Positions 1 to 8,379 of a stretch of 23,146 bases of DNA are shown piece after piece. Origin of the DNA: Oscillospiraceae bacterium (lineage in GTDB: Bacteria; Bacillota; Clostridia; Oscillospirales; Ruminococcaceae); the NCBI GenBank assembly GCA_019413245.1, contig DXNX01000021.1:1-23146 (forward strand), read 5' to 3'. Position 1 is the first letter of the stretch. Each line of letters opens with the position of its first letter. The translations under genes and the position numbers were made by a program. The notes under the pieces are model-generated. The model was not told where the DNA came from and made no database searches. It was given only the letters and a program-made list of their open reading frames with translations.

Positions 1-447
1 GTCCAGGTACAGCCGGGCCAGGGCGGTGGGCTGGGCGGTGACTGCGTGGGGGCCCACCGGGCCATAGCAGTGCTCGTCGGTTGTGTAATGCCAAAGCACA
101 AAGGCGCCGGGGGCACGCTGCTGTACGGTCAGCGCCGCCTGCAGGGCCCCGGGGCGCAGGGCGTCGTCTGCGTCCAGAAAGACGATGAACTCGGCCTCGG
201 CGGCCGCCAGTCCCGCGTTGCGGGCGGCGGAAACCCCGCTGCCCGGCTGGTGGATGACCCGTACCCGGGCATCCTTGGCGGCGTACTCGTCACACAAAGC
301 GCCGCTGCGGTCGGTGCCGCCGTCGTCTACCAGAATGCAGCACACGCCGCCTTCCACCTGCTGCGCCAGAATGCTGTCCACACAGCGGGGCAGGGTCTTT
401 TCGGCGTTCCAGACCGGCACGATCACACAGACGGCCGCTTGCCGCAT
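1..447 (-). CDS. Glycosyltransferase family 2, 5' part only (runs off window)
   Basis: The first 149 residues of a GT2-type (GT-A fold) glycosyltransferase are present; the gene continues beyond the left edge. It opens MRQAAVCVIVPVWNAEKTLP, the usual first beta strand. ILVDDGGTDRSG (residues 38-49) follows, then GVSAARNAGL, then the metal/nucleotide-sugar site FLDADD (D92-D95). Such enzymes transfer a sugar from a nucleotide donor to a growing glycan at the inner face of the membrane. The start ATG at 447 follows a strong GGAGAAGGAGG ribosome site. It lies 25 bp inside the 3' end of the preceding glycosyltransferase gene, so the two are translationally coupled. Donor and acceptor cannot be read from the sequence. 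Family call is secure; the C-terminal acceptor half is not in the window. Confidence 0.9.
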   Translation of the reverse strand, partial: MRQAAVCVIVPVWNAEKTLPRCVDSILAQQVEGGVCCILVDDGGTDRSGALCDEYAAKDARVRVIHQPGSGVSAARNAGLAAAEAEFIVFLDADDALRPGALQAALTVQQRAPGAFVLWHYTTDEHCYGPVGPHAVTAQPTALARLYLD

Positions 448-1730
448 ACATTGCCTCCTTCTCCCTCCTGGGGAACGGGCCCAAGGCCCAGAAAATCGTA
501 CACGATCTGTACGAAAGTATCATAGAAATGTTCGGGGGAAAACCGCTGGGCGGCTTCGGCCCCGGCAGCGCCCATCTGGGCCCGCAGTTCGGGGTGCTCG
601 TACAGCATCCGGATGGCCCAGCTCAGCTGCCCGGCCAGTTCGGGACCACGGTCCACCAGCACGGCCTGGCTGCCCTCCAGGTATTCGGGCATGCCGCCGC
701 TGCGGGTGGCCAGCACCGGGCGGCCGCAGGCCATGGCTTCCATGGCCACCAGACCGGCGGCTTCCTCCACCAGGGTGGGCACGCAGACCAGGTCGGCCAG
801 ACGGTAGTATTCGGTCAGGCGCTCATTGGGCACATACCCGGTGAACTGCACCCGGTCCCCCAGGGCGTTGGCCTGCTGTTCCAGCCGCCGCAGGAAGGGG
901 CTGGACTGAGTGCGCCCGAAAAACGGGCTGCCCACGATGAGCAGCTTGATGCGGGAATCTTCCAGGGCGGCGATGGCTTCCAGCAGTTTGTGGATGCCCT
1001 TGTCCGGCTCCAGACGCCCGCAGAACAGCACCACAAAATCGCCGGAGTCAAACCCCAGCGAGGCGCGCAGGGCTTCGTCCGGTTCCCCGGGGGTGAAGCG
1101 CTGCAGGTCGATGCAGTTGTGTAAGATATACGCACGGCTGCGGTCCAGCGTGCTGGTTTTCAGGTAATCGTCCCGGATGAACTCGCTCAGGGCCAGTACC
1201 CCGCCGTAGATCTCGTCCATGGTGTGGCTGCAGGCGGTCTGGCCGTGGAGATGGGCCAGGCATTTCTGCCGCCCGAACATCCGGCTGATGGCGCTGCACT
1301 GGGTCAGGGTGCCCCCTTCGGCCACGATCAGGTCCGGGGGCGGCAGTTCCAGCGCCAGGGAGAGCTGGACTTTCTGGTACCACGGGTCATAGGGCGCGGC
1401 AATGCCGAAACACCGCTCGATGAACACCAGCGGCCAGTAGCGCCGGGCCCCCTTGGGCCGGGCCACATACAGCATCTTGGTGTGGCGGTATTCCTTGGCC
1501 TGGGCGGCGGCGTCGGGGTCCGGGATGCTGGCGCACAGCAGGTCCAGCATGCCCCGGCGCTCGTTTTCCCGGATGAGATGGGTCACCAGCGTTTCCACCG
1601 CGCCGCCCTGCACGGCGGGCACCGGCAGTTCCGGCGGCGGCACCAGCAGGATGCGGGGCGGCCGGGGTTCATTGCGCCCCGACTGCAGCAGGGGAACGGG
1701 GAACCGGGATTTTTCCTTGGTTTCGGGCAT
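423..1730 (-). CDS. Glycosyltransferase family 4 (GT-B fold)
   Basis: This encodes a 435-residue retaining GT4-type glycosyltransferase. The N-terminal Rossmann half has the loop PAVQGGAVETLVTHLI, typical of GT4 acceptor domains. The C-terminal half has the donor-binding stretch FCGRLEPDKGIHKLLEAI and the E-x7-E signature in EEAAGLVAMEAMACGRPVLA, followed by SGGMPEYL. The start chosen is the ATG at 1730, 5 bp after the stop of the upstream GT2 gene, with AGAAG upstream. A longer reading back to 1919 would overlap that gene by almost 200 bp and adds no domain sequence. Expected role is sugar addition in surface-polysaccharide assembly at the cytoplasmic membrane. Substrate is unknown. Confidence 0.9.
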   Translation of the reverse strand: MPETKEKSRFPVPLLQSGRNEPRPPRILLVPPPELPVPAVQGGAVETLVTHLIRENERRGMLDLLCASIPDPDAAAQAKEYRHTKMLYVARPKGARRYWPLVFIERCFGIAAPYDPWYQKVQLSLALELPPPDLIVAEGGTLTQCSAISRMFGRQKCLAHLHGQTACSHTMDEIYGGVLALSEFIRDDYLKTSTLDRSRAYILHNCIDLQRFTPGEPDEALRASLGFDSGDFVVLFCGRLEPDKGIHKLLEAIAALEDSRIKLLIVGSPFFGRTQSSPFLRRLEQQANALGDRVQFTGYVPNERLTEYYRLADLVCVPTLVEEAAGLVAMEAMACGRPVLATRSGGMPEYLEGSQAVLVDRGPELAGQLSWAIRMLYEHPELRAQMGAAGAEAAQRFSPEHFYDTFVQIVYDFLGLGPVPQEGEGGNVCGKRPSV

Positions 1731-1735
1731 CAGAC

Positions 1736-2722
1736 TCACTTCTTCAGCGGGCACAGGCTTTCCGCGGGCATCATGGCCCAGCGGGCGGCGGAGAGTTTTT
1801 CGGTCATTTTCAGCTGCTTGCAGTTGGGCAGGTAGCTGATGAGTCCCTGCATCAGGAACTGCTCCTTGGAGATGGCTTTTACCAGCTTCGGGGTGGGGTT
1901 CTGCTTGACCTTGGCGCACAGGAACAGATACCGGCGCCAGCAGGCGGCGTAAGCGCAGTCCACCACGGTGCGGTTGGCCCCGTTCTCCACAAAGAAGCGG
2001 TACCGGTCGGCCAGGCCGTCCACCGCGTCAAAGGCTTCGGGCTTCATGTCGGTGCGGCAGATGCTGCCCCCGCGCAGACGGTAGCAGTACAGATGGTCCG
2101 GCAGGCACACCACCCGGTCACACCGCCAGAACAGGCGGTGGGCCACAAAGTCGTCCTCATGCAGGCGGCCTTCGGGATAGTGCAGCAGCTTCCACACCTC
2201 GGCGCGGTAGAGCTTGTTCCAGGCCACGGTGTAGTAGGTGCCGTTGGGGGAATAGAAGTTGTTCAGCAGCTCCTTGCCCACAAACACGCCGGTGGCGGTG
2301 GGGTCGGTGTAGCTGGGCGGGTCCAGGCTGTCGCCGTTTTCGGCCACGTCCTCCACCGCGCACACCGACATATAGGCGTCGTGGGTCTCGCAGGCGTCAT
2401 AGAGCTTTTTCAGGTATTCGGGGCGCAGGATGTCGTCCGAATCCACAAAGGCATAGTACCGGCCGTGGGCGGCATCGATGCCGGTGTTCCGGGCGGCGGA
2501 AAGGCCCTGGTTCTCCTGATGGAAGACCCGTACCCGCTTGTCTTTTTCGGCAAAGGCATCGCACAGTTCGCCGCAGCCGTCGGTGGAGCCGTCATCCACC
2601 AGAATGACCTCGAACGGAGGCTCGAAGGTCTTGTCCTGGTCCAGAATGCTCTGGATGCATTCTTCCAGGAAAGGTTTGGTGTTGTAGATCGGTACAATGA
2701 CACTGACTGCGATATGTTCCAT
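1736..2722 (-). CDS. Glycosyltransferase family 2 (EpsJ-like)
   Basis: This 328-residue GT2 enzyme opens MEHIAVSVIVPIYNTKPFLE. It has LVDDGSTDGCGELCDAF (about 41-57), GLSAARNTGIDAAHG, and the DXD-type site FVDSDD (94-97). GRLHEDD (about 186-191) occupies the place of the acidic catalytic-base motif, and DHLYCYRLRGGSI follows in the acceptor domain. The ATG at 2722 is preferred over one nine codons upstream because GAGG lies at the right distance before it. It resembles the next gene upstream over the whole GT-A domain, suggesting tandem duplication. Substrate not predictable. Confidence 0.9.
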   Translation of the reverse strand: MEHIAVSVIVPIYNTKPFLEECIQSILDQDKTFEPPFEVILVDDGSTDGCGELCDAFAEKDKRVRVFHQENQGLSAARNTGIDAAHGRYYAFVDSDDILRPEYLKKLYDACETHDAYMSVCAVEDVAENGDSLDPPSYTDPTATGVFVGKELLNNFYSPNGTYYTVAWNKLYRAEVWKLLHYPEGRLHEDDFVAHRLFWRCDRVVCLPDHLYCYRLRGGSICRTDMKPEAFDAVDGLADRYRFFVENGANRTVVDCAYAACWRRYLFLCAKVKQNPTPKLVKAISKEQFLMQGLISYLPNCKQLKMTEKLSAARWAMMPAESLCPLKK

Positions 2723-2752
2723 GGTGATACCTCGTTCTTGATTCCGCAATTT

Positions 2753-3772
2753 TTACAGCCTTTCTTCGGCCGGGCCGGCCGCGCGGCCCCAGATCCGGGC
2801 CAGCGTGTAGGCAAAGCCCGGGGAAATACAAAACAGCAGCGCCCGCACCTTCTCAAACAGGGGAACGTGGGGACAGCGCAGAATATCCGGCAGGACGCCG
2901 CGCAGGTGCTTCAGGTGATGGGCAAAGCCTTCCTGCAGCTCTTTCCGGTTGCCGGCGGCACCCGCCAGGCAGTAGAAGGTGTAAAACACCTTCCAGTACC
3001 AGGCCACGGCCCAGCGGTACAGGTCCGTGGACCCCGGGCGCTGGGCAAAATACAAAAGCCAGTCCCAGTACATGCGCAGGTCGTCCAGCTTGCGGGGCGG
3101 AAAGGTGGCTCCGGTCATCTGGCCGCTGCGGGTGCGGTAATGGTACAGCACGTCCGGCAGGCAGACGGCCCGCTCGCCCTCGAACACCAGGTGCAGAACG
3201 CTGGCGTCATCCCCGAAGAACATGCTCTCGTCGTAGCGCACCCCCTTGTCCCGGAAGGTGCGGATATCAAAGAGTTTATTCCAGCTCAACGGGCCGTAGA
3301 AGCTGCCGGTCTGGAAAGTTTCCAGCAACAGGTCCATGGCGTCGCAGACGCCGTGTTCCCGCTTGGCCACCTCCCGCCCGGGGATGGGGGCGTCGTGTTC
3401 GTTGATGGCGTCGCCGGTGCAGGCGGCAATGCGCACTCCGGATCCCTGGATGGCATTGTACAGCCGCTCGTACATGTCCGGCTCAATGAGGTCGTCCGAG
3501 TCCACAAAGCCGATGTATTCCCCCCGGGCGTTGTCCAGCCCCACGTTGGCCGCCGAAGCGGGGCCGCCGTTGGGCTTGTGAAACACCCGGATGCGGGGGT
3601 CGGTCTTGGCCAGTTCGTCGCACAGCTCGCCGCAGCCGTTGGGGCTGCCGTCCTCCACCAGAAGCAGTTCAAAGTCGGTGAAGGTCTGGGCCAGGATGCT
3701 CTGCACCGTGCGGGGCAGATAGTCCTTGGCGTCGTATACGGTGGTGACGATGCTGATCGTCGGCTGGGGCAT
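2753..3772 (-). CDS. Glycosyltransferase family 2 (EpsJ-like)
   Basis: This is a 339-residue GT2 enzyme. MPQPTISIVTTVYDAKDYLP opens the fold. LLVEDGSPNGCGELCDEL has Glu in place of the first Asp of the usual VDDGS. DSDD is at 91-94 and FFGDD at about 185-189 in the catalytic-base position. LPDVLYHYRTRSGQM marks the acceptor domain. The ATG at 3772 has GAGAGGAG upstream. A good promoter (TTGCAA, 17 bp, TAAAAT) sits just upstream, so this gene can head a distal sub-operon of the glycosyltransferase block. Confidence 0.9.
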   Translation of the reverse strand: MPQPTISIVTTVYDAKDYLPRTVQSILAQTFTDFELLLVEDGSPNGCGELCDELAKTDPRIRVFHKPNGGPASAANVGLDNARGEYIGFVDSDDLIEPDMYERLYNAIQGSGVRIAACTGDAINEHDAPIPGREVAKREHGVCDAMDLLLETFQTGSFYGPLSWNKLFDIRTFRDKGVRYDESMFFGDDASVLHLVFEGERAVCLPDVLYHYRTRSGQMTGATFPPRKLDDLRMYWDWLLYFAQRPGSTDLYRWAVAWYWKVFYTFYCLAGAAGNRKELQEGFAHHLKHLRGVLPDILRCPHVPLFEKVRALLFCISPGFAYTLARIWGRAAGPAEERL

Positions 3773-3787
3773 ACGCGGGCTCCTCTC

Positions 3788-3823
3788 ATCCTAAATTTTA
3801 GCAGTTTTTGCCCTTGTTTGCAA
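3788..3823 (-). promoter_or_regulatory. Promoter for the distal glycosyltransferase genes
   Basis: On the minus strand, TTGCAA (3823-3818) and TAAAAT (3800-3795) are separated by exactly 17 bp. This lies in an AT-rich 78-bp gap, with the GAGAGGAG ribosome site of the downstream gene immediately after. Predicted transcription start is near 3788. Prediction from sequence only. Confidence 0.6.
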
Positions 3824-3850
3824 CGTATGGGGCAGGGCATGCGCCCTTTT

Positions 3851-4876
3851 TTAAGGTGCGCGGTACAAAATCCGGTTCTTCACGGCGGTGTACCCGGCCA
3901 GCAGCCCCGGCAGATGCAGGGCCGTCCCCACCCGGTAGGGCAGGGCCAGCAGGGGATGGGCGTCGGCGGCCAGGGCCTGCTGCAAAGCGGCCCGGGCGTC
4001 GGGGTCGGCCAGGATGCGGGCAAACAGGGCCCGGCGCTGGGCGTAGGGCAGGGCACCGTCCCGCCCGGTGAGCAGCCCGTACTGGTTCAGCGCCGCCCGC
4101 ACCCGGCTCTTGCGGCACAGGGCCGCCACGGTTTCTTCGGGCAGACCCTGGGCGCGCAGCAGGCGCTCCAATACAGGGCGGGTGCGCTCCTCGGCGTCCA
4201 GCAGGTCCCCCCGCAGACGCCGGGACAGACTGCCCTCCTCCAGGTCATTTTGTTTATAGTATACACCCGGCAGGCAATAAATGGCAGGCTCAATTTGTGA
4301 AAAAAGGGAAAACTCCAGGTTGAACAGCACGTCCTCGTTCACCGCCAGCCCCTCGTCAAAGCGCAGCTTTCCCAGGGCGGCGGCGGAAAAAACCTTGGAA
4401 TAGGGGGCGGCCAGATACCCGCTCTCGAACAGCAGCGGTTCCAGGGCGTCGCCGGTGTCTTTCAGGCGCCGGTATACCCCCGGTGCCAGAGGGCAGGGGG
4501 CCGGGCCGCTGGCCCGCTCCATGCCGAACAGCACTAGCGCCGGTTTGGCGGCCAGGGCCGGGGGCAGTGCCTGCCACAGCCCGGGCAGCAGCTCGTCGTC
4601 CGCGTCCAGGAACAGGACCCACGCCCCGGCAGCGGCTCCCAGCCCGGTGTTGCGGGCGGCGGAAGCCCCGCCGTTCTCCCGGTGCAGGGCGGTGATGCGC
4701 CCGTCCCGGGCGGCCAGCTCGTCACACAAAGCGGGGGTGGCATCGGGGCTGCCGTCGTCCACCAGCAGCAGCTGCAGGTTTTCCGGTGCCCCGTCCAGCA
4801 CGCTGTCCACCGCCCGGCGCAGGGTATCCGCGCAGCGGTAGCAGGGGATGATGACGGTGAGGAGCGGCAGACTCAT
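3851..4876 (-). CDS. Glycosyltransferase family 2
   Basis: This encodes a 341-residue GT2 enzyme. LTVIIPCYRCADTLRRAVDS opens the fold. LLVDDGSPDATPALCDEL, GGASAARNTGLGAA and FLDADD (90-94) follow. NED at 180-182 sits in the catalytic-base position. The start ATG at 4876 overlaps the stop of the upstream gene in an ATGA junction and is preceded by GGGAGGG. The stretch 4238-4318 within it is distinctly AT-richer than the rest of the gene. Donor and acceptor are unknown. Confidence 0.9.
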   Translation of the reverse strand: MSLPLLTVIIPCYRCADTLRRAVDSVLDGAPENLQLLLVDDGSPDATPALCDELAARDGRITALHRENGGASAARNTGLGAAAGAWVLFLDADDELLPGLWQALPPALAAKPALVLFGMERASGPAPCPLAPGVYRRLKDTGDALEPLLFESGYLAAPYSKVFSAAALGKLRFDEGLAVNEDVLFNLEFSLFSQIEPAIYCLPGVYYKQNDLEEGSLSRRLRGDLLDAEERTRPVLERLLRAQGLPEETVAALCRKSRVRAALNQYGLLTGRDGALPYAQRRALFARILADPDARAALQQALAADAHPLLALPYRVGTALHLPGLLAGYTAVKNRILYRAP

Positions 4877-6150
4877 ACCGAACCCTCCCCGGTGATGGCC
4901 CGGTAGATGCCCAGCAGGGCGGCGGCGTTGGCGGCGGGGTCGTGGGTTGCCAGAGCCCGGCGGCGGGCAGCCTGCCCCAGGTCGGCGGCGCGCCGGGTGT
5001 CCGAAAGGACCCCGGCCAGCGCCTGGGCCAGGGCGTGGGCGGCTCCCGGCGGGTCGTACAGCACGCCCTCCGCCTCGCTCATCATGTCCGGGATACCCCC
5101 TGCCCGGGCCGCCACGCAGGGCAGGCCCAGCAGCATGGCTTCGCCCAGACTGTTGGGGCTGTTCTCACAGTAGGAGGGCAGCACAAAGACATCGGCGTCC
5201 AGATAGGCCTGGCGCATGGCGGATTCCTGCAAAGGCCCGGTGTACTGCACATGGCCTTTCAGGCGGTTCTCCTTGATGAGCCGGGCGCACCAGGTCTGGT
5301 AGGGGAACATGGCTTCGATGACCGGGCGCAGCAGGCTGCCCTTGTCCAGGGGTCCCCAGCCCGCCACCCGCAGCACCAGCCCGGGCCAGCGCTGGATCAG
5401 GGCCGGCAGGGCCAGCAGCAGGGTGTGCAGGTTTTTCAAGGGATAATTGCCCTGGGTCATGAGCAGCACCGGCCCGGTGCCGAAGGTCCGGGGCTGCCAC
5501 AAAGGCTCGGTGTAAAAGGCGGGGCGCAGGGTCTCGTTGCAGGCAAAGTACCGGGCCCCGGGGGCCAGGTCGGCCACCGCCGCCCGGTCAAAGGCGGTGC
5601 GGCCGGTCACATACCGGGCATTTTGCAGTAAATCGGCCTCGGTCCTGGCCAGGGAATCGAACCGGGCCTGCATCTTGTCCAGCAGGGCCCCCGGCACCAC
5701 CTGGTCGATGGCCTTCTGCAGCGGGCCGGAATGGAAATACCGGGCGGGCACGCCATCGCACAGATGGGCGGCGCAGTCCCGCATGATCCCCTGGATGCCC
5801 ACCAGCGCCGGAATGCCCACGGCCAGGGCGGCTTCGTGCATGGCGGCCGCGGCGGGGTACTCGGTGCCCCAGATGTGCACCAGGTCGGGCTTTTCCGCCC
5901 GCAGCAGCACGGTGAAGGTATCCCGCTCCCCGTCGGGCAGAATGCGGTACCGCACCCCGTCCTCGCCGCCGGCCAGGGCGGTCTTGGCGCGGCTGTCCAC
6001 GCTGCACACGGTCACGGCGGGGGCATCCGCCCGGGCGGTCAGGGCATTCAGCTGCCCGGTCAGCCATCCGCCGCTGACTTCCCCGGCCTGCAGGCCGCAG
6101 GCCGCGGCCGCCGCCGGGATGGTGATGCTCACCAGCCACAGTACCTTCAT
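4873..6150 (-). CDS. Glycosyltransferase family 4 (GT-B fold)
   Basis: This encodes a 425-residue GT4-type enzyme. MKVLWLVSITIP opens the N-terminal Rossmann domain, which includes GEVSGGWLTGQLNAL. PDLVHIWGTEYP ends one beta strand. The C-terminal donor domain has LLMTQGNYPLKNLHTLLLAL, LRVAGWGP, and the E-x7-E type segment SYCENSPNSLGEAMLLGLP followed by AARAGGIPDMM. The ATG at 6150 has AGGAG upstream and overlaps the stop of the previous gene (ATGA). An upstream in-frame ATG at 6231 would run 85 bp into the neighbour and was rejected. The HIWGTEYP motif recurs in GT4 enzymes of exopolysaccharide loci. Sugar specificity unknown. Confidence 0.88.
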   Translation of the reverse strand: MKVLWLVSITIPAAAAACGLQAGEVSGGWLTGQLNALTARADAPAVTVCSVDSRAKTALAGGEDGVRYRILPDGERDTFTVLLRAEKPDLVHIWGTEYPAAAAMHEAALAVGIPALVGIQGIMRDCAAHLCDGVPARYFHSGPLQKAIDQVVPGALLDKMQARFDSLARTEADLLQNARYVTGRTAFDRAAVADLAPGARYFACNETLRPAFYTEPLWQPRTFGTGPVLLMTQGNYPLKNLHTLLLALPALIQRWPGLVLRVAGWGPLDKGSLLRPVIEAMFPYQTWCARLIKENRLKGHVQYTGPLQESAMRQAYLDADVFVLPSYCENSPNSLGEAMLLGLPCVAARAGGIPDMMSEAEGVLYDPPGAAHALAQALAGVLSDTRRAADLGQAARRRALATHDPAANAAALLGIYRAITGEGSV

Positions 6151-7370
6151 TGGCAAACTCCTTTCGCGTCCGGTGACGCGCCCTGCACAAACTGCCGGGC
6201 CACACAGCCGGGGGTGAATTCGGGAAAACATTCCTCCGCCTTCTCAAAAGGCAGGGTGCGGCCGGCGTTTTCCGCCAGCCAGCGGCGCAGAGCCGGGGTG
6301 TCGGCTTCCCTCTGCCACACAAAGGCCAGGGGCCACCGGGCCAGATAGGGCAGGGCCGCGTCTTTGGGCCCCGCCGCCAGATGCAGGATGGGCTTGCCCG
6401 CCGCAAAGGCTTCAAATAGCTTGCTGGGCAGCTGGTTGGACGCCGTGTTGCCGATGCTGATGAGCACCCCCGCCCGGCGTTCCAGGGCGGCGGCGTCTTC
6501 GTGGGGGATGGGACCGAGAATTTTCAGCCGGTCCCCCAGGGCGGCTTCGGCTTTCGCCCGCTGGGGACCGAAAGCCTCCCACCCGCCTCCGGCCATGACC
6601 AGGGTCAGGCGGTCGTCCAGTTCCGGAAACAGTTCCAGCAGGGCGTCCGGGGTGCGCAGCCCGGGATACAAGGTCCCGCAGAAGGCGCACAGGGCAGGGT
6701 CCGGGTCCTCCCGTCGGGTGGGCACCAGACTGGGAAAGCCCAGTTCGGATACCTTGCCCGCACAGCTTTCCAGCGGGCCGCCCGGGGCAAAATCCGGGGC
6801 GGCCTGGGCGGTGATGAAGGTGTGGTCCATGGCGGTCAGCAGTGCCCGCTCCCGGTCGTAGCCGCCCGGGGCGTGATAGCTCTCGTTGGCGGCGTAGGGG
6901 TCCATCTGCCACAGCAGTTTGCGGGCCCCGGGCAGACGGGCGCTTTCCAGTGCAAAGGCCGCCCGGTAGGGGGCCGCCACGGCGCAGACGGCGTCGTAGG
7001 GCTGCTTCTGGTGCAGGGTCTCCATAGCCTTGCGGGTGGCGGTCACCCGGCGGGGGGCGTGCAGGGCAAACTGCCGCACTGCCGCCCCCACCGCCGCCGG
7101 ATGAGCGGCCAGCCGCAGCAGGCGCAGGGGCACAGGGGTGCCCCCGGCGGCGCCGTTTTCCAGGGCGCGGTTCATGGCGGCCTCGTCGGCAAAGGGCAGG
7201 TCATGGGTCACGCAGCCCGCCGCCGCGGGCGGGGCGTGGGTGCCGTCCCACAGTTCCAGCAGTTCCACGGTATGTCCCGCAGCGGCCAGCGTTTCCGCCA
7301 GACGCCGCCCCAGCCGGGGATTGGCCGCTGCGGGGGCTTCCACACTGTCAAACACAAACAGAATGCGCAT
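6147..7370 (-). CDS. Glycosyltransferase, GT4-like (divergent)
   Basis: A 407-residue protein starting MRILFVFDSVEAPAAANPRL, with an N-terminal Rossmann half (RLGRRLAETLAAAGHTVELL). The C-terminal half has CAFCGTLYPGLRTPDALLEL, LVMAGGGW, DRLKILGPIPHEDAAAL and LPSKLFEAFAAGKPILHL. These match the donor-binding architecture of GT4 enzymes. The central part is Ala-rich and weakly conserved, so the family call rests mainly on the C-terminal motifs. The ATG at 7370 has AAAGGGG upstream. The gene is 13 bp after the previous one and overlaps the next by 4 bp, firmly inside the operon. Specific transfer reaction unknown. Confidence 0.78.
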   Translation of the reverse strand: MRILFVFDSVEAPAAANPRLGRRLAETLAAAGHTVELLELWDGTHAPPAAAGCVTHDLPFADEAAMNRALENGAAGGTPVPLRLLRLAAHPAAVGAAVRQFALHAPRRVTATRKAMETLHQKQPYDAVCAVAAPYRAAFALESARLPGARKLLWQMDPYAANESYHAPGGYDRERALLTAMDHTFITAQAAPDFAPGGPLESCAGKVSELGFPSLVPTRREDPDPALCAFCGTLYPGLRTPDALLELFPELDDRLTLVMAGGGWEAFGPQRAKAEAALGDRLKILGPIPHEDAAALERRAGVLISIGNTASNQLPSKLFEAFAAGKPILHLAAGPKDAALPYLARWPLAFVWQREADTPALRRWLAENAGRTLPFEKAEECFPEFTPGCVARQFVQGASPDAKGVCQ

Positions 7371-7383
7371 GGCAAAGCCCCTT

Positions 7384-8379
7384 TCAGCGGCGGTCTTTCA
7401 GCAGGCGGCGGCAGACCGCAGCCCACAGAACGGTACAGTGTACGGTGGCAAAAGCCGCCACCCGGATGGACCGGGGCAGCCGGGTGTTGCGGCCCAGCCG
7501 CTTGTCGTCCAGCCCGGCCCGGATGCCCACGCACAGCTCACCCAGCTGGATGCGGTAGGCGTTGGCGTCGTCCCGGCGCAAAATCATGCTGGCCAGATAG
7601 ACCAGCTTTTCATAATAGAAGGCATCCGCCGACTCCTGCATATCCGGGGCGGCGTGCTGGCGGATGTAGATGGCCGCCCGGCGCTGCTCGTCGATGCTGG
7701 CGGGGGCCAGGGGCCGGTGACTGGCCGAGGCCCCGTGCTGCCGGTAATGGTAGCCGGCAAAATCCACGAAGGCACAGCCGTCGATCTTGTTGAACACCTG
7801 CCAGTTGGCCAGCAGGTCCTCGTTGAAGGCAAAACCGTTGTCAAAGTCGGTCAGGTCCAGGATGGACGCCGCATACACCTTGTTGCACAGGCTGTAATCC
7901 ACCTTGTGGTCGTGGAGCAGCGCGTCCAGATGGGCGGGGGCCAGCAGCCGCTGGGCTTCCTCCGGCACGGGGCCGTCTTCGGGCACGGCGTCGGTGAAGC
8001 TGTCGTACCGGCAGCAGGCGGCGGGCAGGCCGCTGGACCGGGCCGCCCCGATGAGGGTGCGCAGGAATTCCGGGTGGTACAGGTCGTCGGCGTCGCAGAA
8101 CGCCACCCAGTCCACCCCGTCGGCCTTGGCGGCGCGGACTCCGGCGGTGCGGGCCGCCGACACCCCGCACTGGGCCTGATGCAGCACAAAAAAGCGGTCG
8201 TCCCCGGCGGCGATGCGCTCGCACAATTCGCCGGAACCGTCGCTGGAGCCGTCGTCGATGAGGTAGCACCGGAAATCCGGCATGGTCTGGGCGGAGATGG
8301 ATGCCAGACAGGCGGGCAGGAACGCCGCCGCATTGTACACCGGCACCACCACGGCGGCCAGAGCCGCCCCGGCGCTCAT
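7384..8379 (-). CDS. Glycosyltransferase family 2
   Basis: This encodes a 331-residue GT2 enzyme. AAVVVPVYNAAAFLPACLAS opens the domain. LIDDGSSDGSGELCERIA, GVSAARTAGVRAAKA and FCDADD (94-99) follow. NEDLLANW (186-193) has the Asn-Glu-Asp catalytic-base position, and AGYHYRQHGASAS follows. The C-terminus is basic (RRLLKDRR). The ATG at 8379 overlaps the upstream stop as ATGA and has AGGAGGTG before it. Role is inferred as one sugar transfer in the cluster's glycan. Confidence 0.9.
   Translation of the reverse strand: MSAGAALAAVVVPVYNAAAFLPACLASISAQTMPDFRCYLIDDGSSDGSGELCERIAAGDDRFFVLHQAQCGVSAARTAGVRAAKADGVDWVAFCDADDLYHPEFLRTLIGAARSSGLPAACCRYDSFTDAVPEDGPVPEEAQRLLAPAHLDALLHDHKVDYSLCNKVYAASILDLTDFDNGFAFNEDLLANWQVFNKIDGCAFVDFAGYHYRQHGASASHRPLAPASIDEQRRAAIYIRQHAAPDMQESADAFYYEKLVYLASMILRRDDANAYRIQLGELCVGIRAGLDDKRLGRNTRLPRSIRVAAFATVHCTVLWAAVCRRLLKDRR

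Noticed and set aside
3834..3852. Hairpin AGGGC/GCCCT followed by T-run
   Set aside because: The T-run follows the stem only on the plus strand, where no gene ends; for the minus-strand operon it is in the wrong orientation to terminate.
2093..4300. Long open frame on the plus strand (735 codons) opposite three glycosyltransferase genes
   Set aside because: It is antisense to clear GT2 genes. Its Gly/Val/His/Gln-rich translation, lacking any domain, is typical of the shadow frame opposite GC-rich genes.
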